Positions 8,179-18,617 of a stretch of 35,384 nucleotides of DNA are shown piece after piece. Below the pieces are notes generated by a model. It was not told where the DNA came from, searched no databases, and saw only the letters and a program-made list of their open reading frames with translations. Positions within the stretch are counted from its first letter, which is position 1. The number at the start of each line of letters is the position of its first letter. A program made the position numbers and the translations under genes. Origin of the DNA: an uncultured Clostridia bacterium (lineage in GTDB: Bacteria > Bacillota > Clostridia > TANB77 > CAG-508); the NCBI GenBank assembly GCA_944388765.1, contig CALXKA010000011.1, positions 1-35,384 on the forward strand, in the 5' to 3' direction.

Positions 8179-8254
8179 GGGCCATTAGCTCAGTTGGTAG
8201 AGCAGCAGACTCTTAATCTGACGGTCGGAGGTTCGACCCCTCTATGGCTCACCA
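8179..8254 (+). tRNA. tRNA-Lys (anticodon CTT)
   Basis: 76 nt with an encoded CCA. Acceptor GGGCCAT / ATGGCTC is identical to the TTT isoacceptor at 3472. The anticodon loop is CTCTTAA. It is transcribed alone from a consensus promoter. A dedicated CTT tRNA in so AT-rich a genome shows that G-ending codons are not simply abandoned. Confidence 0.95.
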
Positions 8255-8257
8255 TAA

Positions 8258-8289
8258 AAATTCTTACAATTTAGTGTAAGGATTTTTTT
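8258..8289 (+). terminator. Terminator of tRNA-Lys(CTT)
   Basis: Stem TTCTTACA / TGTAAGGA (one G-T pair) followed by a run of seven T residues. Confidence 0.85.
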
Positions 8290-8572
8290 AATCTTCAATA
8301 TCAATAGATGTTCTATTGATTCTAATGTCTTTACACAAATTAGAGACTTTTATATGCCTTGGATCTTTTTTATATTTTTCTAAATCTTCCTTTGTGTTAA
8401 ATTTTGAAATTAAAATAGCATTAAAATCATTATTAAAATCAACACTCTTTTTTACTTTCATATGTTTAATAACATCAATAATACCATATAAAGATTTTAA
8501 TTCATCTAGAAATTTATTTACGTTTTCTTCTTCATTTTTCTTAAATTTCCAAATAACAATATGTGTAATCAT
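8288..8572 (-). CDS. Dabb (stress-responsive alpha/beta barrel) domain protein
   Basis: 94-residue single-domain protein of the Dabb family (dimeric ferredoxin-like alpha/beta barrel). The opening MITHIVIWKFKKN and the central KVKKSVDFNNDFNAILISKFNTKEDLEKYKKDPRHIKV are the recognisable parts, with the conserved D-F-N-x-x-I-S-x-F and Y-x-x-x-P-x-H spacing. Such proteins are small dimeric and often of unknown activity in bacteria. Start ATG 8572 follows AAGGAA. It shares its terminator region with the convergent tRNA. Confidence 0.85.
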   Translation of the reverse strand: MITHIVIWKFKKNEEENVNKFLDELKSLYGIIDVIKHMKVKKSVDFNNDFNAILISKFNTKEDLEKYKKDPRHIKVSNLCKDIRINRTSIDIED

Positions 8573-8792
8573 ATTAATAATTCCTTTTTATTTATTATAT
8601 AACAAATAAAAGAGAAGTCAAATAAAAAAGTTAAGAATATATTAAGATAATCTAAAAAGCAAATTAATATTTTATTGATATATATATTACAAAAATGTAA
8701 GACAATTGTAAGAGATATCAATTTAATAAAAAATATAGAAAACATATAATAGAAAAAAACTACTATATATTTCAAGAAAGGAATATTATAAA

Positions 8793-9434
8793 GTGCAAAA
8801 AAGTAATAAAATAAAAGAAATCAATAAAATATTTATACTTTTTATGATAGGAAGCATAATAGGATATATTGTTGAAATGATAGTGGCATTAGTTCAAAAA
8901 GGACATTTAGAATCAAGACAAGGAGTAATATATGGTCCGTTTACACCAGTATATGGAGTAGGAATAGTGATATATTACTTATGTTTTAGTAAAATAAAAA
9001 CAAGACAGAAAAGCAAAATTTTTTTAATATCGATGTTAATAGGAGGAATAATAGAATATTTATGCTCATTCTTACAAGAAAAAATATTTGGAACAATATC
9101 ATGGGATTATTCAAACTGGATGTTGAATATTAATGGAAGAACAACATTAATACATTGTACATACTGGGGACTAGCAGGGCTATTATATATATCTTTAATT
9201 GAACCAATAATACCTAAAATAGAAAAAATAATAGAAAAAAATACTATAAAAATAGTAACAGTAGGAGTTGCAATGCTAATGATATTTAATATAACTATAT
9301 CATCTATGGCAGCAATAAGACAAAAAGAAAGAAAATATAATATAGAGGCAACAAGCAATATAGATATATTTTTAGACAAAAATTATCCAGATGAATATAT
9401 GGATAAAATATTTGCAAACAAAATTGAAAAATAA
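8793..9434 (+). CDS. PF06541-type membrane protein ('putative ABC transporter permease')
   Basis: 213-residue integral membrane protein with about five hydrophobic segments. It has the family's typical first loop: a GSIIGYIVEMI helix, then RQGVIYGPFTPVYGVG, later GGIIEYLCSFLQEKIFG and WDYSNWMLNINGRTTLIHCTYWGLAGL. Databases label this family as putative ABC-transporter type IV membrane protein, but no ATPase is adjacent, so transport is unproven. The start is GTG 8793 with AAGAAAGGAA upstream. The C-terminal 30 residues are charged and cytoplasmic-looking. Confidence 0.8.
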   Translation: MQKSNKIKEINKIFILFMIGSIIGYIVEMIVALVQKGHLESRQGVIYGPFTPVYGVGIVIYYLCFSKIKTRQKSKIFLISMLIGGIIEYLCSFLQEKIFGTISWDYSNWMLNINGRTTLIHCTYWGLAGLLYISLIEPIIPKIEKIIEKNTIKIVTVGVAMLMIFNITISSMAAIRQKERKYNIEATSNIDIFLDKNYPDEYMDKIFANKIEK

Positions 9435-9472
9435 AAATTGAAGAATTATAAAGTTCTTCAATTTTTATTTTT
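9433..9472 (+). terminator. Bidirectional terminator between convergent genes
   Basis: Stem AAAATTGAAGAA / TTCTTCAATTTT followed by a T-run. It serves the gene on the left and possibly the minus-strand gene, whose end overlaps it. Confidence 0.85.
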
Positions 9473-9719
9473 TTATAGCAACTAATAATTCATTATCTTT
9501 TACAATTCTATATTCACCATTAAAATCATATTCTTGACCTGTGAAATAAACATCATATCCGATATTTTTTAAGCGAATAGCAGACAAATTAAGAAATTCA
9601 TTAGTATCAATTTGAGATAGACCTAATTTAACTCTTAATTCGTAAAAAGTTAATAAAATATAATTATCGTTTTCATCAAGTTTATAATTTAAATAACTAT
9701 CAACTGTTTTTAAATCCAT
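9465..9719 (-). CDS. Small hypothetical protein
   Basis: I do not recognise this 84-residue soluble protein. The most distinctive segments are LTFYELRVKLGLSQIDTNEFL and LKNIGYDVYFTGQEYDFNG. It reads like a small alpha/beta protein with no membrane segment or metal-binding motif. I start it at ATG 9719 because GGAGTG lies at a suitable distance. An ATG five codons upstream (9734) overlaps that site. Codon use is that of the neighbours. Confidence 0.6.
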   Translation of the reverse strand: MDLKTVDSYLNYKLDENDNYILLTFYELRVKLGLSQIDTNEFLNLSAIRLKNIGYDVYFTGQEYDFNGEYRIVKDNELLVAIKK

Positions 9720-9841
9720 TTTGACACACTCCATTCATAAAAAATATAATAGCACAAAAAGAAAAAAATTTCAATTAATATAAAAAAATATTGGTAAAAT
9801 ATAGAAAAAGCAATAAAAATTATGTAAATTTACAAAAATGG

Positions 9842-9870
9842 TTGACAAAAAGTTCATAAAATAATAAAAT
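9842..9870 (+). promoter_or_regulatory. Sigma-A promoter of corA
   Basis: TTGACA, 17-nt spacer, TAAAAT. Confidence 0.85.
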
Positions 9871-9903
9871 ATTAATATTGGAAAATAAAAAGGGGTGATG
9901 GAA

Positions 9904-10854
9904 TTGCTAAAAATATATAATACAGATATGGAAACAGATAAAACAGAAGAGATTAAAGAATTTAAAAAAGGAAGCTGGATTAACTTAGTAAATCCATCCG
10001 AAAATGAAATAAAGAAAGTATGTGAAAGTATAAATTTAGACGAAGACTTAATAAGAGATGCATTAGATTATGAAGAAAAAGCCAGAATAGATCAAGAAGA
10101 AGAAGATAATACAACTTTATTTATTATAGATGTTCCTATGATAGAAAAAAATGAAGAAAGTGATATGTATACAACAATGCCACTAGGAATGATTGTTGTA
10201 AGAGACGATTTTTTTGTTACAGTATCATTAAAGAAAAATAAAATAATAGAAGATTTCGAAAAAAAGAAAATAAAAAATTTTCAAACTTATAAAAAAACAA
10301 GATTTATATTTCAAATATTCTATTTAAATTCTTCATATTATTTAACATATCTAAAACAAATAAATAAAGAAACAGAAATAGCAGAATATATATTAAAAAA
10401 TTCTATGAAAAATAAAGAGCTTTTAAAACTTTTAAGTTTAGAAAAAGGTCTAGTATATTTTACAACCTCATTAAAATCAAATGAACTTGTAATGGAAAAA
10501 ACCATGAGAGGAAAAATTGTAAAATTATATGAAGAAGATGAAGAAATTCTAGAAGATGCAATCATAGAAAATAGACAAGCAATAGAAATGTCACAAATAT
10601 ATAGAGATATCTTAAATGGAACAATGGATGCATATGCTTCAATAATATCAAACAATCTAAATGGAGTAATGAAATTTTTAACTTCAATAACAATCATATT
10701 AGCAGTACCAACAATGATATCAAGTTTTTGGGGAATGAATGTAGAATTACCTTTTCAACATAGTGCAATGGGATTTGTAATAATGATATTTATTGCAGTA
10801 GTAACTACTTTATTAGTAACTTGGTGGCTAAATAGAAAAGATATGCTAAAATAG
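9904..10854 (+). CDS. corA: CorA-family divalent cation (Mg2+) transporter
   Basis: Pentameric inner-membrane channel for Mg2+ and similar ions. The 316-residue protein has an N-terminal acidic cytoplasmic funnel and a long charged helix. Two C-terminal membrane segments surround the signature WGMNVELPF (Gly-Met-Asn). The tail WWLNRKDMLK is basic, as usual. I choose TTG 9904 (MLKIYNTD...) because AAAAGGGGTGAT just upstream is nearly the full anti-16S complement, and the in-frame GTG and ATG at 9895-9900 lie within it. No CorA regulator or riboswitch is evident in the short leader. Confidence 0.93.
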   Translation: MLKIYNTDMETDKTEEIKEFKKGSWINLVNPSENEIKKVCESINLDEDLIRDALDYEEKARIDQEEEDNTTLFIIDVPMIEKNEESDMYTTMPLGMIVVRDDFFVTVSLKKNKIIEDFEKKKIKNFQTYKKTRFIFQIFYLNSSYYLTYLKQINKETEIAEYILKNSMKNKELLKLLSLEKGLVYFTTSLKSNELVMEKTMRGKIVKLYEEDEEILEDAIIENRQAIEMSQIYRDILNGTMDAYASIISNNLNGVMKFLTSITIILAVPTMISSFWGMNVELPFQHSAMGFVIMIFIAVVTTLLVTWWLNRKDMLK

Positions 10855-10864
10855 AAATATTAAT

Positions 10865-10897
10865 AAAAGGTCATAATAAAAATAATTATGACCTTTT
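10865..10897 (+). terminator. Bidirectional terminator between corA and the CapA-like gene
   Basis: 13-bp stem AAAAGGTCATAAT / ATTATGACCTTTT between convergent stop codons. Confidence 0.88.
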
Positions 10898-12178
10898 TAT
10901 AATTCTACAATTTGATTAATCTTATCAAGTTGAGATTTTAAAACATTATAGGTGTTTTGACCAATAGAAGTATCAATACCGTTTTCGTAGTTTGAAATGC
11001 TTTTTTTGATATCTAATACTTTCATTTTTCTTATTTTTAAACTATTATTCTTATACATATAAATAGGAATATAATTAATACTATCAAAAGATAATTTACC
11101 ATTAGGATTTATAGTAATATTCAAATTAAGAATAATAGAGTTTCTAGTATTTTCAGCATTTTGATCACAAATAAAATTACCAAGAGAATAAATGATAAAA
11201 CAATCCTTAGATGTGCCATCTTCAAGAGTAATAGTTCTTTTTTCCATAGGTTGTAATACATGAGGATGATTTCCTAAAATAATATCCACTCCATTTTCAA
11301 ATAGAAAATCAGCTAAATCCTCTTGCTCAGAATTTGGCTTTGTTTGATATTCAACACCCCAATGCATACAAGCAATTATGACATCAGCGTTTTGAAATTT
11401 AGCTTTTTCAATATCTTTTTTAATCAAATCTTTATCAATTAAGTTAACACAAAATCGCTTATCATCAGGAATAGTAATTCCATTAGTTCCATAAGTATAA
11501 CTAAGAATTGCAATTTTTACACCATTAACATCTTTTAATAAGATAGTATCTCTTTCATTTTCAGATTTGAAAGTACCAGTATGAGAGATATTAGCTTTAT
11601 CTAGTACATCAATAGTATTTGATAAACCAGAAAAATCTTTATCTAAACAATGATTTCCAGCAGTAGATAAGGCATCTAATCCCATCTCAGATAAATCATA
11701 AGCTAATTCATCAGGAGAATTAAATCTAGGATAATTACTATATCCGAACAGATTTACCTGCAAAACTAGTTTCTAAGTTACCAATAGAAATATCAGCAGA
11801 TTTTATATATTCTTCAATGTCCTTAAATACATAAGAAAAATCATACGTATCAGAAGAAGCATCATAAGCATCCATATATTGAGAATTATGACACATAATA
11901 TCACCAATTGCAGATAAAGAAAAAGAAATAGGAGATTCATTAGTAGCAACATCACTAGTTTCCGGTTGCTCAGATGAATTTGATATATTATTAGCTAAAT
12001 TAAATTTTTCATTTGAATTAAACTTAAAAAAATAAATAGTAATAAATAAAAGAATTAGAAATAAAGTAATTAATAAATATAATAATATATTAACTTTTAC
12101 TTTTTTTGATTTTTCTAATTTATTTAACTCAGTATATTTAGTATATTCATTGCTTCTTTTTAAATTAAAATTTTTCAT
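10897..12178 (-). CDS. CapA-family (PGA_cap) metallophosphatase-like protein, requires +1 shift at a CGG
   Basis: Membrane-anchored protein of the CapA/poly-gamma-glutamate synthesis family, a calcineurin-like fold. It has a short cytoplasmic start (MKNFNLKRSNEY), one membrane segment (about 35-55), a Ser/Glu-rich linker, then the domain. Motifs are SAIGDIMCHN, NLETSFAGKS, STAGNHCLDK, MHWGVEY and GNHPHVLQPME. The zero frame reads GTT CGG ATA TAG and stops after NLETSFAGKSVRI. Skipping the C at 11746 gives GTT GGA TAT and continues SVGYSNYPRFNSPDELA as in homologues. The joined product is 426 residues. ATG 12178 with AAGGAAA is chosen. A longer upstream frame overlaps the divergent DUF378 gene and is unlikely. 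No other capsule gene is near. Confidence 0.87.
11744..11746 (-). other. Putative +1 frameshift site (CGG) in the CapA-like gene
   Basis: Zero-frame codons are TCT GTT CGG ATA TAG. Dropping the C gives GTT GGA TAT AGT and restores the CapA domain. Confidence 0.65.
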
Positions 12179-12332
12179 AATAAATATTTCCTTATTTATA
12201 AATATACTAAAAAAATACCATAAAATTAAAAAAAAATCAATTAAAAGAATAAAACTTAAAATTTTACACATAATACTAAAAAATGAAAAAACTTTTCTTT
12301 TGAAATAATAAATTAGAAAGGATGATATAAAA

Positions 12333-12521
12333 ATGAAAGTTATTGATAAAATAGCCTTAGTTTTAATCATAATAGGAGCAATAAACTGGGGATTAATAGC
12401 ATTATTTAACTTTGATTTAGTAGCAGCAATATGTGGAGATATGACAGTACTATCTAGAATAATATATGGATTAGTAGGTATATCTGGATTATGGGGAATA
12501 AAATTATTATTTGATGATTAG
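12333..12521 (+). CDS. DUF378 small membrane protein
   Basis: 62-residue protein with two membrane segments, family DUF378 (YuzA-like). The characteristic opening DKIALVLIIIGAINWGLIALF and the later LSRIIYGLVGISGLWGIKLLF match the family's G-A-I-N-W-G-L and Y-x-L-V-G-x-x-G-L features. Function is unknown. Start ATG 12333 follows AGAAAGGATGA. It is divergent from the CapA-like gene. Confidence 0.92.
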   Translation: MKVIDKIALVLIIIGAINWGLIALFNFDLVAAICGDMTVLSRIIYGLVGISGLWGIKLLFDD

Positions 12522-12526
12522 TGAAT

Positions 12527-12556
12527 AAAGGATATTTCGTTTTGAAATGTCCTTTA
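12527..12556 (+). terminator. Terminator of the DUF378 gene
   Basis: Stem TAAAGGATATTTC / GAAATGTCCTTTA with one G-T pair and a small loop. Confidence 0.7.
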
Positions 12557-12559
12557 TAG

Positions 12560-14234
<1,675 letters not shown>

Positions 14235-14276
14235 AATTAAAAAGAACAAAAAGAAAAATTTTATAAAAAATATAAT

Positions 14277-14311
14277 AAAAATTCTACATGAATTACATGT
14301 AGAATTTTTTT
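14277..14311. terminator. Bidirectional terminator between ABC-F and the PLP decarboxylase
   Basis: Stem ATTCTACATG / CATGTAGAAT with flanking A- and T-runs between convergent genes. Confidence 0.88.
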
Positions 14312-14340
14312 GGAGGGAAGCAAGATAAAAAATTTACGAG

Positions 14341-15597
14341 TTACCAATTGTATTCTTCACCAGTTTCAGGATTTATGCGAAAAGTAGAGAAATAGTCCGC
14401 AGGAATTTCCGGCCTTTTTATAAGCCTAAAAGTTCCATCAGCACATTTAAGATACTCTGCGCAATGAAGCTTACCATTGTAATGGTAGCCCATAGAAGAG
14501 CCGTGTGCACCAGCATCACAAATAACCAAAAAGTCGCCTATTTCAATTTCGGGAAGATGACGGTTTATTGCGAACTTATCATTGTTTTCACAAAGTGAGC
14601 CTGTAACATCATATATATGATTGGGTTCAATATTTTCCTTACCCAAAACGATAATATGATGATATGCCCCATACATTGCTGGTCTCATTAAATTTGCCGC
14701 ACAAGCATCACACCCAACATAGTCTCTGTAAATATGTTTTAAATGCAACACTTTTGTAACTAATTGCCCATACGGAGCTAACATATATCTACCTAATTCT
14801 GTGTAAATAGCTGGCTCCATGCCGGCAGGAGTCAAAATGGATTCATATTGCTCACGTACTCCCTGAGAAATGACATAAATGTCATTAGGCTCTTCATCAG
14901 GAAGATAAGGAACACCGATTCCACCTGACAAATTAACAAAGGCAATGTTAACATCAAGCTGCTCTTTTAATTCAACAGCCAGAGTAAAAAGTTCTTTTGC
15001 TAACTTAGGATAATAATCATTGGTGAGAGTATTACTTGCTAAAAAAGCATGTAATCCGAAATTTTTAACACCTTCTGCCTTTAAAATACGGAAAGCCTTA
15101 AAAATCTGCTCACGTGTCATACCATACTTAGCTTCTCCCGGGGTTCCCATACAATTTGGACCAACTTCAAAATTACCGCCTGAATTATAACGGCAGCAAA
15201 TAGTTTCTGGTATACCGGCACAATCTTTTAAAAAAGATATATGCGAAATATCATCCAAATTAATGATAGCTCCCAGCTTCTTAGCATGAACATATTCATG
15301 TGCAGGTGTGACGTTAGAAGAAAACATGATTGGTGCATCTAAACAAGATGCAATTGTTAGTTCAGTATCAGATGAACAATCACATCCGCAACCTAAGTCA
15401 ACTAATACCTTAACGATGTCAGGAATTGGATTTGCTTTTACAGCAAAATATTCCCGAAATCCCTTGTTCCAGGAAAAAGCATCAAAAACCTGCTTGGCAT
15501 TTTTTATAATCGCCTCTTCATCATAAACATAAAAAGGTGATGAATATTCTGCCAGTTTCTTTGCTTGTTCCAATGTAATAATACTACTTTTTTTCAT
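14341..15597 (-). CDS. PLP-dependent decarboxylase, diaminopimelate decarboxylase (LysA)-like; foreign composition
   Basis: Fold-III (alanine-racemase-like barrel) PLP decarboxylase of 418 residues, probably acting on meso-diaminopimelate or a related amino acid. The PLP lysine is in EYFAVKANP (Lys54). Other family parts are CGCDCSSDTEL, MFSSNVTP, NLSGGIGVPY, ELGRYMLAPYG, VTGSLCENNDKFA and DAGAHGSSMGYHYNG. The gene stands out: it uses GGC, GCC, CTG, CCG and CGG freely and is visibly richer in G+C than every neighbour, so recent transfer is likely. It carries one in-frame CGG (codon 48, in KGFREYF), where Arg fits homologues. A +1 shift there would give a stop five codons later. It has its own promoter and GAAGGAGA site. 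Confidence 0.86.
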   Translation of the reverse strand: MKKSSIITLEQAKKLAEYSSPFYVYDEEAIIKNAKQVFDAFSWNKGFREYFAVKANPIPDIVKVLVDLGCGCDCSSDTELTIASCLDAPIMFSSNVTPAHEYVHAKKLGAIINLDDISHISFLKDCAGIPETICCRYNSGGNFEVGPNCMGTPGEAKYGMTREQIFKAFRILKAEGVKNFGLHAFLASNTLTNDYYPKLAKELFTLAVELKEQLDVNIAFVNLSGGIGVPYLPDEEPNDIYVISQGVREQYESILTPAGMEPAIYTELGRYMLAPYGQLVTKVLHLKHIYRDYVGCDACAANLMRPAMYGAYHHIIVLGKENIEPNHIYDVTGSLCENNDKFAINRHLPEIEIGDFLVICDAGAHGSSMGYHYNGKLHCAEYLKCADGTFRLIKRPEIPADYFSTFRINPETGEEYNW

Positions 15598-15650
15598 AAC
15601 TTCTCCTTCCTCTTGCTAAACCCTCCATTTTGCAAATTTGAAGCAATAAT

Positions 15651-15679
15651 AGTATAACACAGTTAACAAAAAAATACAA
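15651..15679 (-). promoter_or_regulatory. Sigma-A promoter of the PLP decarboxylase
   Basis: On the minus strand: TTGTAT, 17-nt spacer, TATACT. No lysine riboswitch or T-box leader is visible in the short leader. Confidence 0.7.
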
Positions 15680-15773
15680 GTTATGTAAAATAGAAAATGT
15701 AATAAAAGTATTTAAAATATTTATAAAAAGTGATATACTAAAAAAGCAATTGATTACATATAAGGAGAGAAAA

Positions 15774-16370
15774 ATGTTAAGAAAAATTAAGTTTAAAGAA
15801 TTTAAAGATTTGTATAGAAAACACATAATTAAAGATTTCCCTAAAAACGAAAGACCTAACTTAGAAGGATTTAGAAAAAGAATGTTAAAGAATAATGAAG
15901 AAGTATATATTTTTGAAGAAGATGGAATAGATAAAGGGTATTGCATAATACATCAATTAAAAGAATATATATTAGTGGCTTTTTTAGCAGTATATAAAGA
16001 AAATAGAGGAAAAGGAACAGGAACAAAAATATTAAAAGAAATACAAGAGAAATATTCTAATAAAAAGGGAATTTTATTAGAAGTAGAAGATCCAGATTTT
16101 GCAAAAAATAATAAAGAAAAAAATATACAAGAAAAAAGAATTAAATTTTATGAAAAATCAAATTTTAAAATAGTAAAAAATTTAAAAGAAAAACTATATA
16201 CAGTGAATCTTAAAATAATGGTTTATGAATTTAAAAAAACGGATGTAAAAGAAATAGAAAATACGATAAAAGAATTTTATTATACAGTTATAGACAAAAA
16301 AATGCAAAAATACATTACTGTAAAAAACGATTTAGAAGATGAAGAAAAAAAGCAGAAAGGAAATGAATAA
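15774..16370 (+). CDS. GNAT-family N-acetyltransferase
   Basis: 198-residue acyltransferase of the GNAT fold, substrate unknown. The acetyl-CoA loop is in FLAVYKENRGKGTGTKILKEI (R-G-x-G-T/x-G form). It is followed by GILLEVEDPDFAKN and an RIKFYEKSNF segment typical of motif B. The C-terminal helix region is Lys/Glu-rich. ATG 15774 with AAGGAG is preferred over a TTG 8 codons upstream. It probably forms an operon with tex: its stop overlaps or nearly touches the tex start. Confidence 0.85.
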   Translation: MLRKIKFKEFKDLYRKHIIKDFPKNERPNLEGFRKRMLKNNEEVYIFEEDGIDKGYCIIHQLKEYILVAFLAVYKENRGKGTGTKILKEIQEKYSNKKGILLEVEDPDFAKNNKEKNIQEKRIKFYEKSNFKIVKNLKEKLYTVNLKIMVYEFKKTDVKEIENTIKEFYYTVIDKKMQKYITVKNDLEDEEKKQKGNE

Positions 16371-16371
16371 A

Positions 16372-18555
16372 ATGGAAAAAATAATAAAAATCATAGCAGA
16401 AGAATTAAATATTAAAGAAAAACAAGTAGAAGCGACAATAAAGTTAATAGATGAAGGAAATACAATACCATTTATTGCACGTTATAGAAAAGAAGTAACA
16501 GGAGGACTAAGTGATGAAATACTTAGAAATTTAGAAGAAAGATTAAATTACCTAAGAAATTTAGAACAAAGAAAAGAAGAAGTTATAAAATCAATTGACG
16601 AACAGGGAAAACTAACTGACGAAATATTACAGGCAGTAGCAATTGCTAAAACACTTGCAGAAGTTGAAGATATATACAGACCATACAAACAAAAGAAAAA
16701 GACAAGGGCAACAGTAGCAAAAGCCAAAGGATTAGAACCATTAGCAAATATTATTATAGAGCAAAAAGAAAATATGCCAATAATAGAAATTGCAAAAAAA
16801 TATGTAAATATAGATAAATTATCAGAAGAAGATAAGAAAAATAAAGATAAAATAGTAGCAACACCAGAAGATGCAATTCAAGGAGCATTAGATATAATTG
16901 CAGAAAATATTTCCGATAATCCAAAATATAGAAAACAAATAAAAAGACTTTGCTATAAAGAAGGAATAATTGAAACAAAAGCATCAAAACCAGAAGAAAA
17001 ATCAAATTATGAAATGTACTATGAATATAATGAAGCAATTAAATATATACCAAGCCACAGGATTTTAGCTATAAACCGTGGAGAAAAAGAAGAGTTCTTA
17101 AAAATAAAAATACAAAAACCAGAAGATAAGATTTTAACATATATTGAAAAAGATATACTAAAAGGGGAGAATCAATTTACTCAAATGCTAGAAGAAACTA
17201 TTCAAGATAGTTTCAAAAGATTAATCGAACCATCAATTGATAGAGAAATAAGATCAGATTTAACTGAAAAAGCAGAAGACAAAGCAATAAAAGTATTCGG
17301 AAAAAATTCAAAACAATTACTTCTAGGAGCACCAATTAAGGGAAAAACAGTTATGGGATTTGACCCAGCATATAGAACAGGATGCAAAATAGCTATAATT
17401 GATGAAACAGGTAAGTTATTAGATTATACAACTGTATATCCAACAGAGCCACAAAATGATATTGAAGGAGCAAAAAAAGAATTACTAAAATTAATAGAAA
17501 AAGACAAAGTAGATATGATTGCAATAGGAAATGGAACAGCTTCAAGAGAATCTGAAATGTTTGTTTCAGATATGATAAAAGAAGCAAGTAGAAAAGTTCA
17601 ATATGTAATAGTAAGCGAAGCGGGAGCATCTGTATATTCAGCATCAAAACTTGCAACAGAAGAATATCCAGATATAAATGTTTCAATAAGAGGAGCTATT
17701 TCAATCGCTAGAAGACTTCAAGATCCATTAGCAGAACTTGTAAAGATAGATCCAAAAGCAATAGGAGTTGGACAGTATCAACATGATGTAAATCAAAAGA
17801 AACTACAAGAAAGTCTAACAGGAGTTGTAGAAGATAGTGTTAATAAAGTAGGAGTAGACGTAAATACAGCAACTCCCTCATTACTTAGTTATGTTTCAGG
17901 AATTAATAACACAATTGCAAAAAATATTGTAAAATATAGAGATGAAAACGGAAAATTAAAAAACAGAAAACAATTATTAAAAGTACCTAAACTAGGAAAA
18001 GTTGCATTTGAACAGTGTGCAGGATTTTTAAGAATATTAGATGGAGATAATCCATTAGAAATAACAGCAGTTCATCCAGAAAGTTATGAAAAAGCAGAAC
18101 AACTATTAAAAAAGATAGGATTTGACAAAAAGGATTTAAAGGATAAAGAAAAATTAGAACAATTAAGAAATAAATTAAAAACAATTAATATATCAGAAAC
18201 AGCAAAAGAATTAGAAATTGGAGAAATGACTCTGCAAGATATAGTAGAAGAACTTTCAAAACCTGGAAGAGATCCAAGAGAAGATATGCCAAAACCAATT
18301 CTACGTTCAGATGTATTAAAACTAGAAGATTTAAAAGAAGGTATGATATTAACAGGAACAGTCAGAAATGTTATAGACTTTGGAGCTTTTGTAGACATTG
18401 GTGTTAAACATGATGGCTTAGTACATATTTCAGAAATGAGTGACAAATTTATTAAAAACCCATCTGATATAGTTTCTGTTGGAGACATTGTAAAGGTAAA
18501 GGTAATTAAAATTGACAAAGAAAGACAGAAAGTTGGACTTTCAATGAAAGTATAA
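16372..18555 (+). CDS. tex: Tex-type S1 RNA-binding protein
   Basis: Cytoplasmic transcription accessory protein Tex, a nucleic-acid-binding protein of 727 residues, close to family length. Domains in order: N-terminal helix-turn-helix region with NTIPFIARYRKEVTGGLSDE, a YqgF/RNase-H-like core with MGFDPAYRTGCKIAIID and AIGNGTASRESE, helix-hairpin-helix segments (LSYVSGINNTIAKNIV, LLKVPKLGKVAFEQCAGFLR), and a C-terminal S1 domain (TGTVRNVIDFGAFVDIGV, DGLVHISEMSD). ATG 16372 is chosen by homology. ATG 16363, three codons upstream, is nearer the AAAGGA site. It is translationally linked to the GNAT gene. Confidence 0.95.
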   Translation: MEKIIKIIAEELNIKEKQVEATIKLIDEGNTIPFIARYRKEVTGGLSDEILRNLEERLNYLRNLEQRKEEVIKSIDEQGKLTDEILQAVAIAKTLAEVEDIYRPYKQKKKTRATVAKAKGLEPLANIIIEQKENMPIIEIAKKYVNIDKLSEEDKKNKDKIVATPEDAIQGALDIIAENISDNPKYRKQIKRLCYKEGIIETKASKPEEKSNYEMYYEYNEAIKYIPSHRILAINRGEKEEFLKIKIQKPEDKILTYIEKDILKGENQFTQMLEETIQDSFKRLIEPSIDREIRSDLTEKAEDKAIKVFGKNSKQLLLGAPIKGKTVMGFDPAYRTGCKIAIIDETGKLLDYTTVYPTEPQNDIEGAKKELLKLIEKDKVDMIAIGNGTASRESEMFVSDMIKEASRKVQYVIVSEAGASVYSASKLATEEYPDINVSIRGAISIARRLQDPLAELVKIDPKAIGVGQYQHDVNQKKLQESLTGVVEDSVNKVGVDVNTATPSLLSYVSGINNTIAKNIVKYRDENGKLKNRKQLLKVPKLGKVAFEQCAGFLRILDGDNPLEITAVHPESYEKAEQLLKKIGFDKKDLKDKEKLEQLRNKLKTINISETAKELEIGEMTLQDIVEELSKPGRDPREDMPKPILRSDVLKLEDLKEGMILTGTVRNVIDFGAFVDIGVKHDGLVHISEMSDKFIKNPSDIVSVGDIVKVKVIKIDKERQKVGLSMKV

Positions 18556-18559
18556 AATA

Positions 18560-18588
18560 AAGGACTTAGAGTAAAAACTAAGTCCTAA
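18560..18588. terminator. Bidirectional terminator between tex and the HD-GYP regulator
   Basis: Stem AGGACTTAG / CTAAGTCCT with A- and T-rich flanks. In the zero frame the HD-GYP gene would run through this hairpin into tex. With the +1 shift it stops 30 bases before it. Confidence 0.85.
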
Positions 18589-18617
18589 AATTATTTTAAA
18601 AATATATAATAACAAAT

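Noticed and set aside
12179-12370. N-terminal extension of the CapA-like protein
   Set aside because: It would overlap the divergent DUF378 gene and its leader, and ATG 12178 has a good ribosome site.
15598-15750. Lysine riboswitch or T-box upstream of the LysA-like gene
   Set aside because: The leader from the promoter to the ATG is only about 50 bases, too short for either.
17393-17686. Leucine-rich antisense ORFs opposite tex and similar genes
   Set aside because: Long Leu/Phe/Ile-rich frames opposite AT-rich genes are mirror images of Lys/Glu-rich coding and have no ribosome sites.
18541-18617. Hydrophobic C-terminal tail of the HD-GYP regulator as a membrane segment
   Set aside because: It is encoded by the terminator hairpin and the end of convergent tex, which indicates read-through of a missed stop rather than a real domain.
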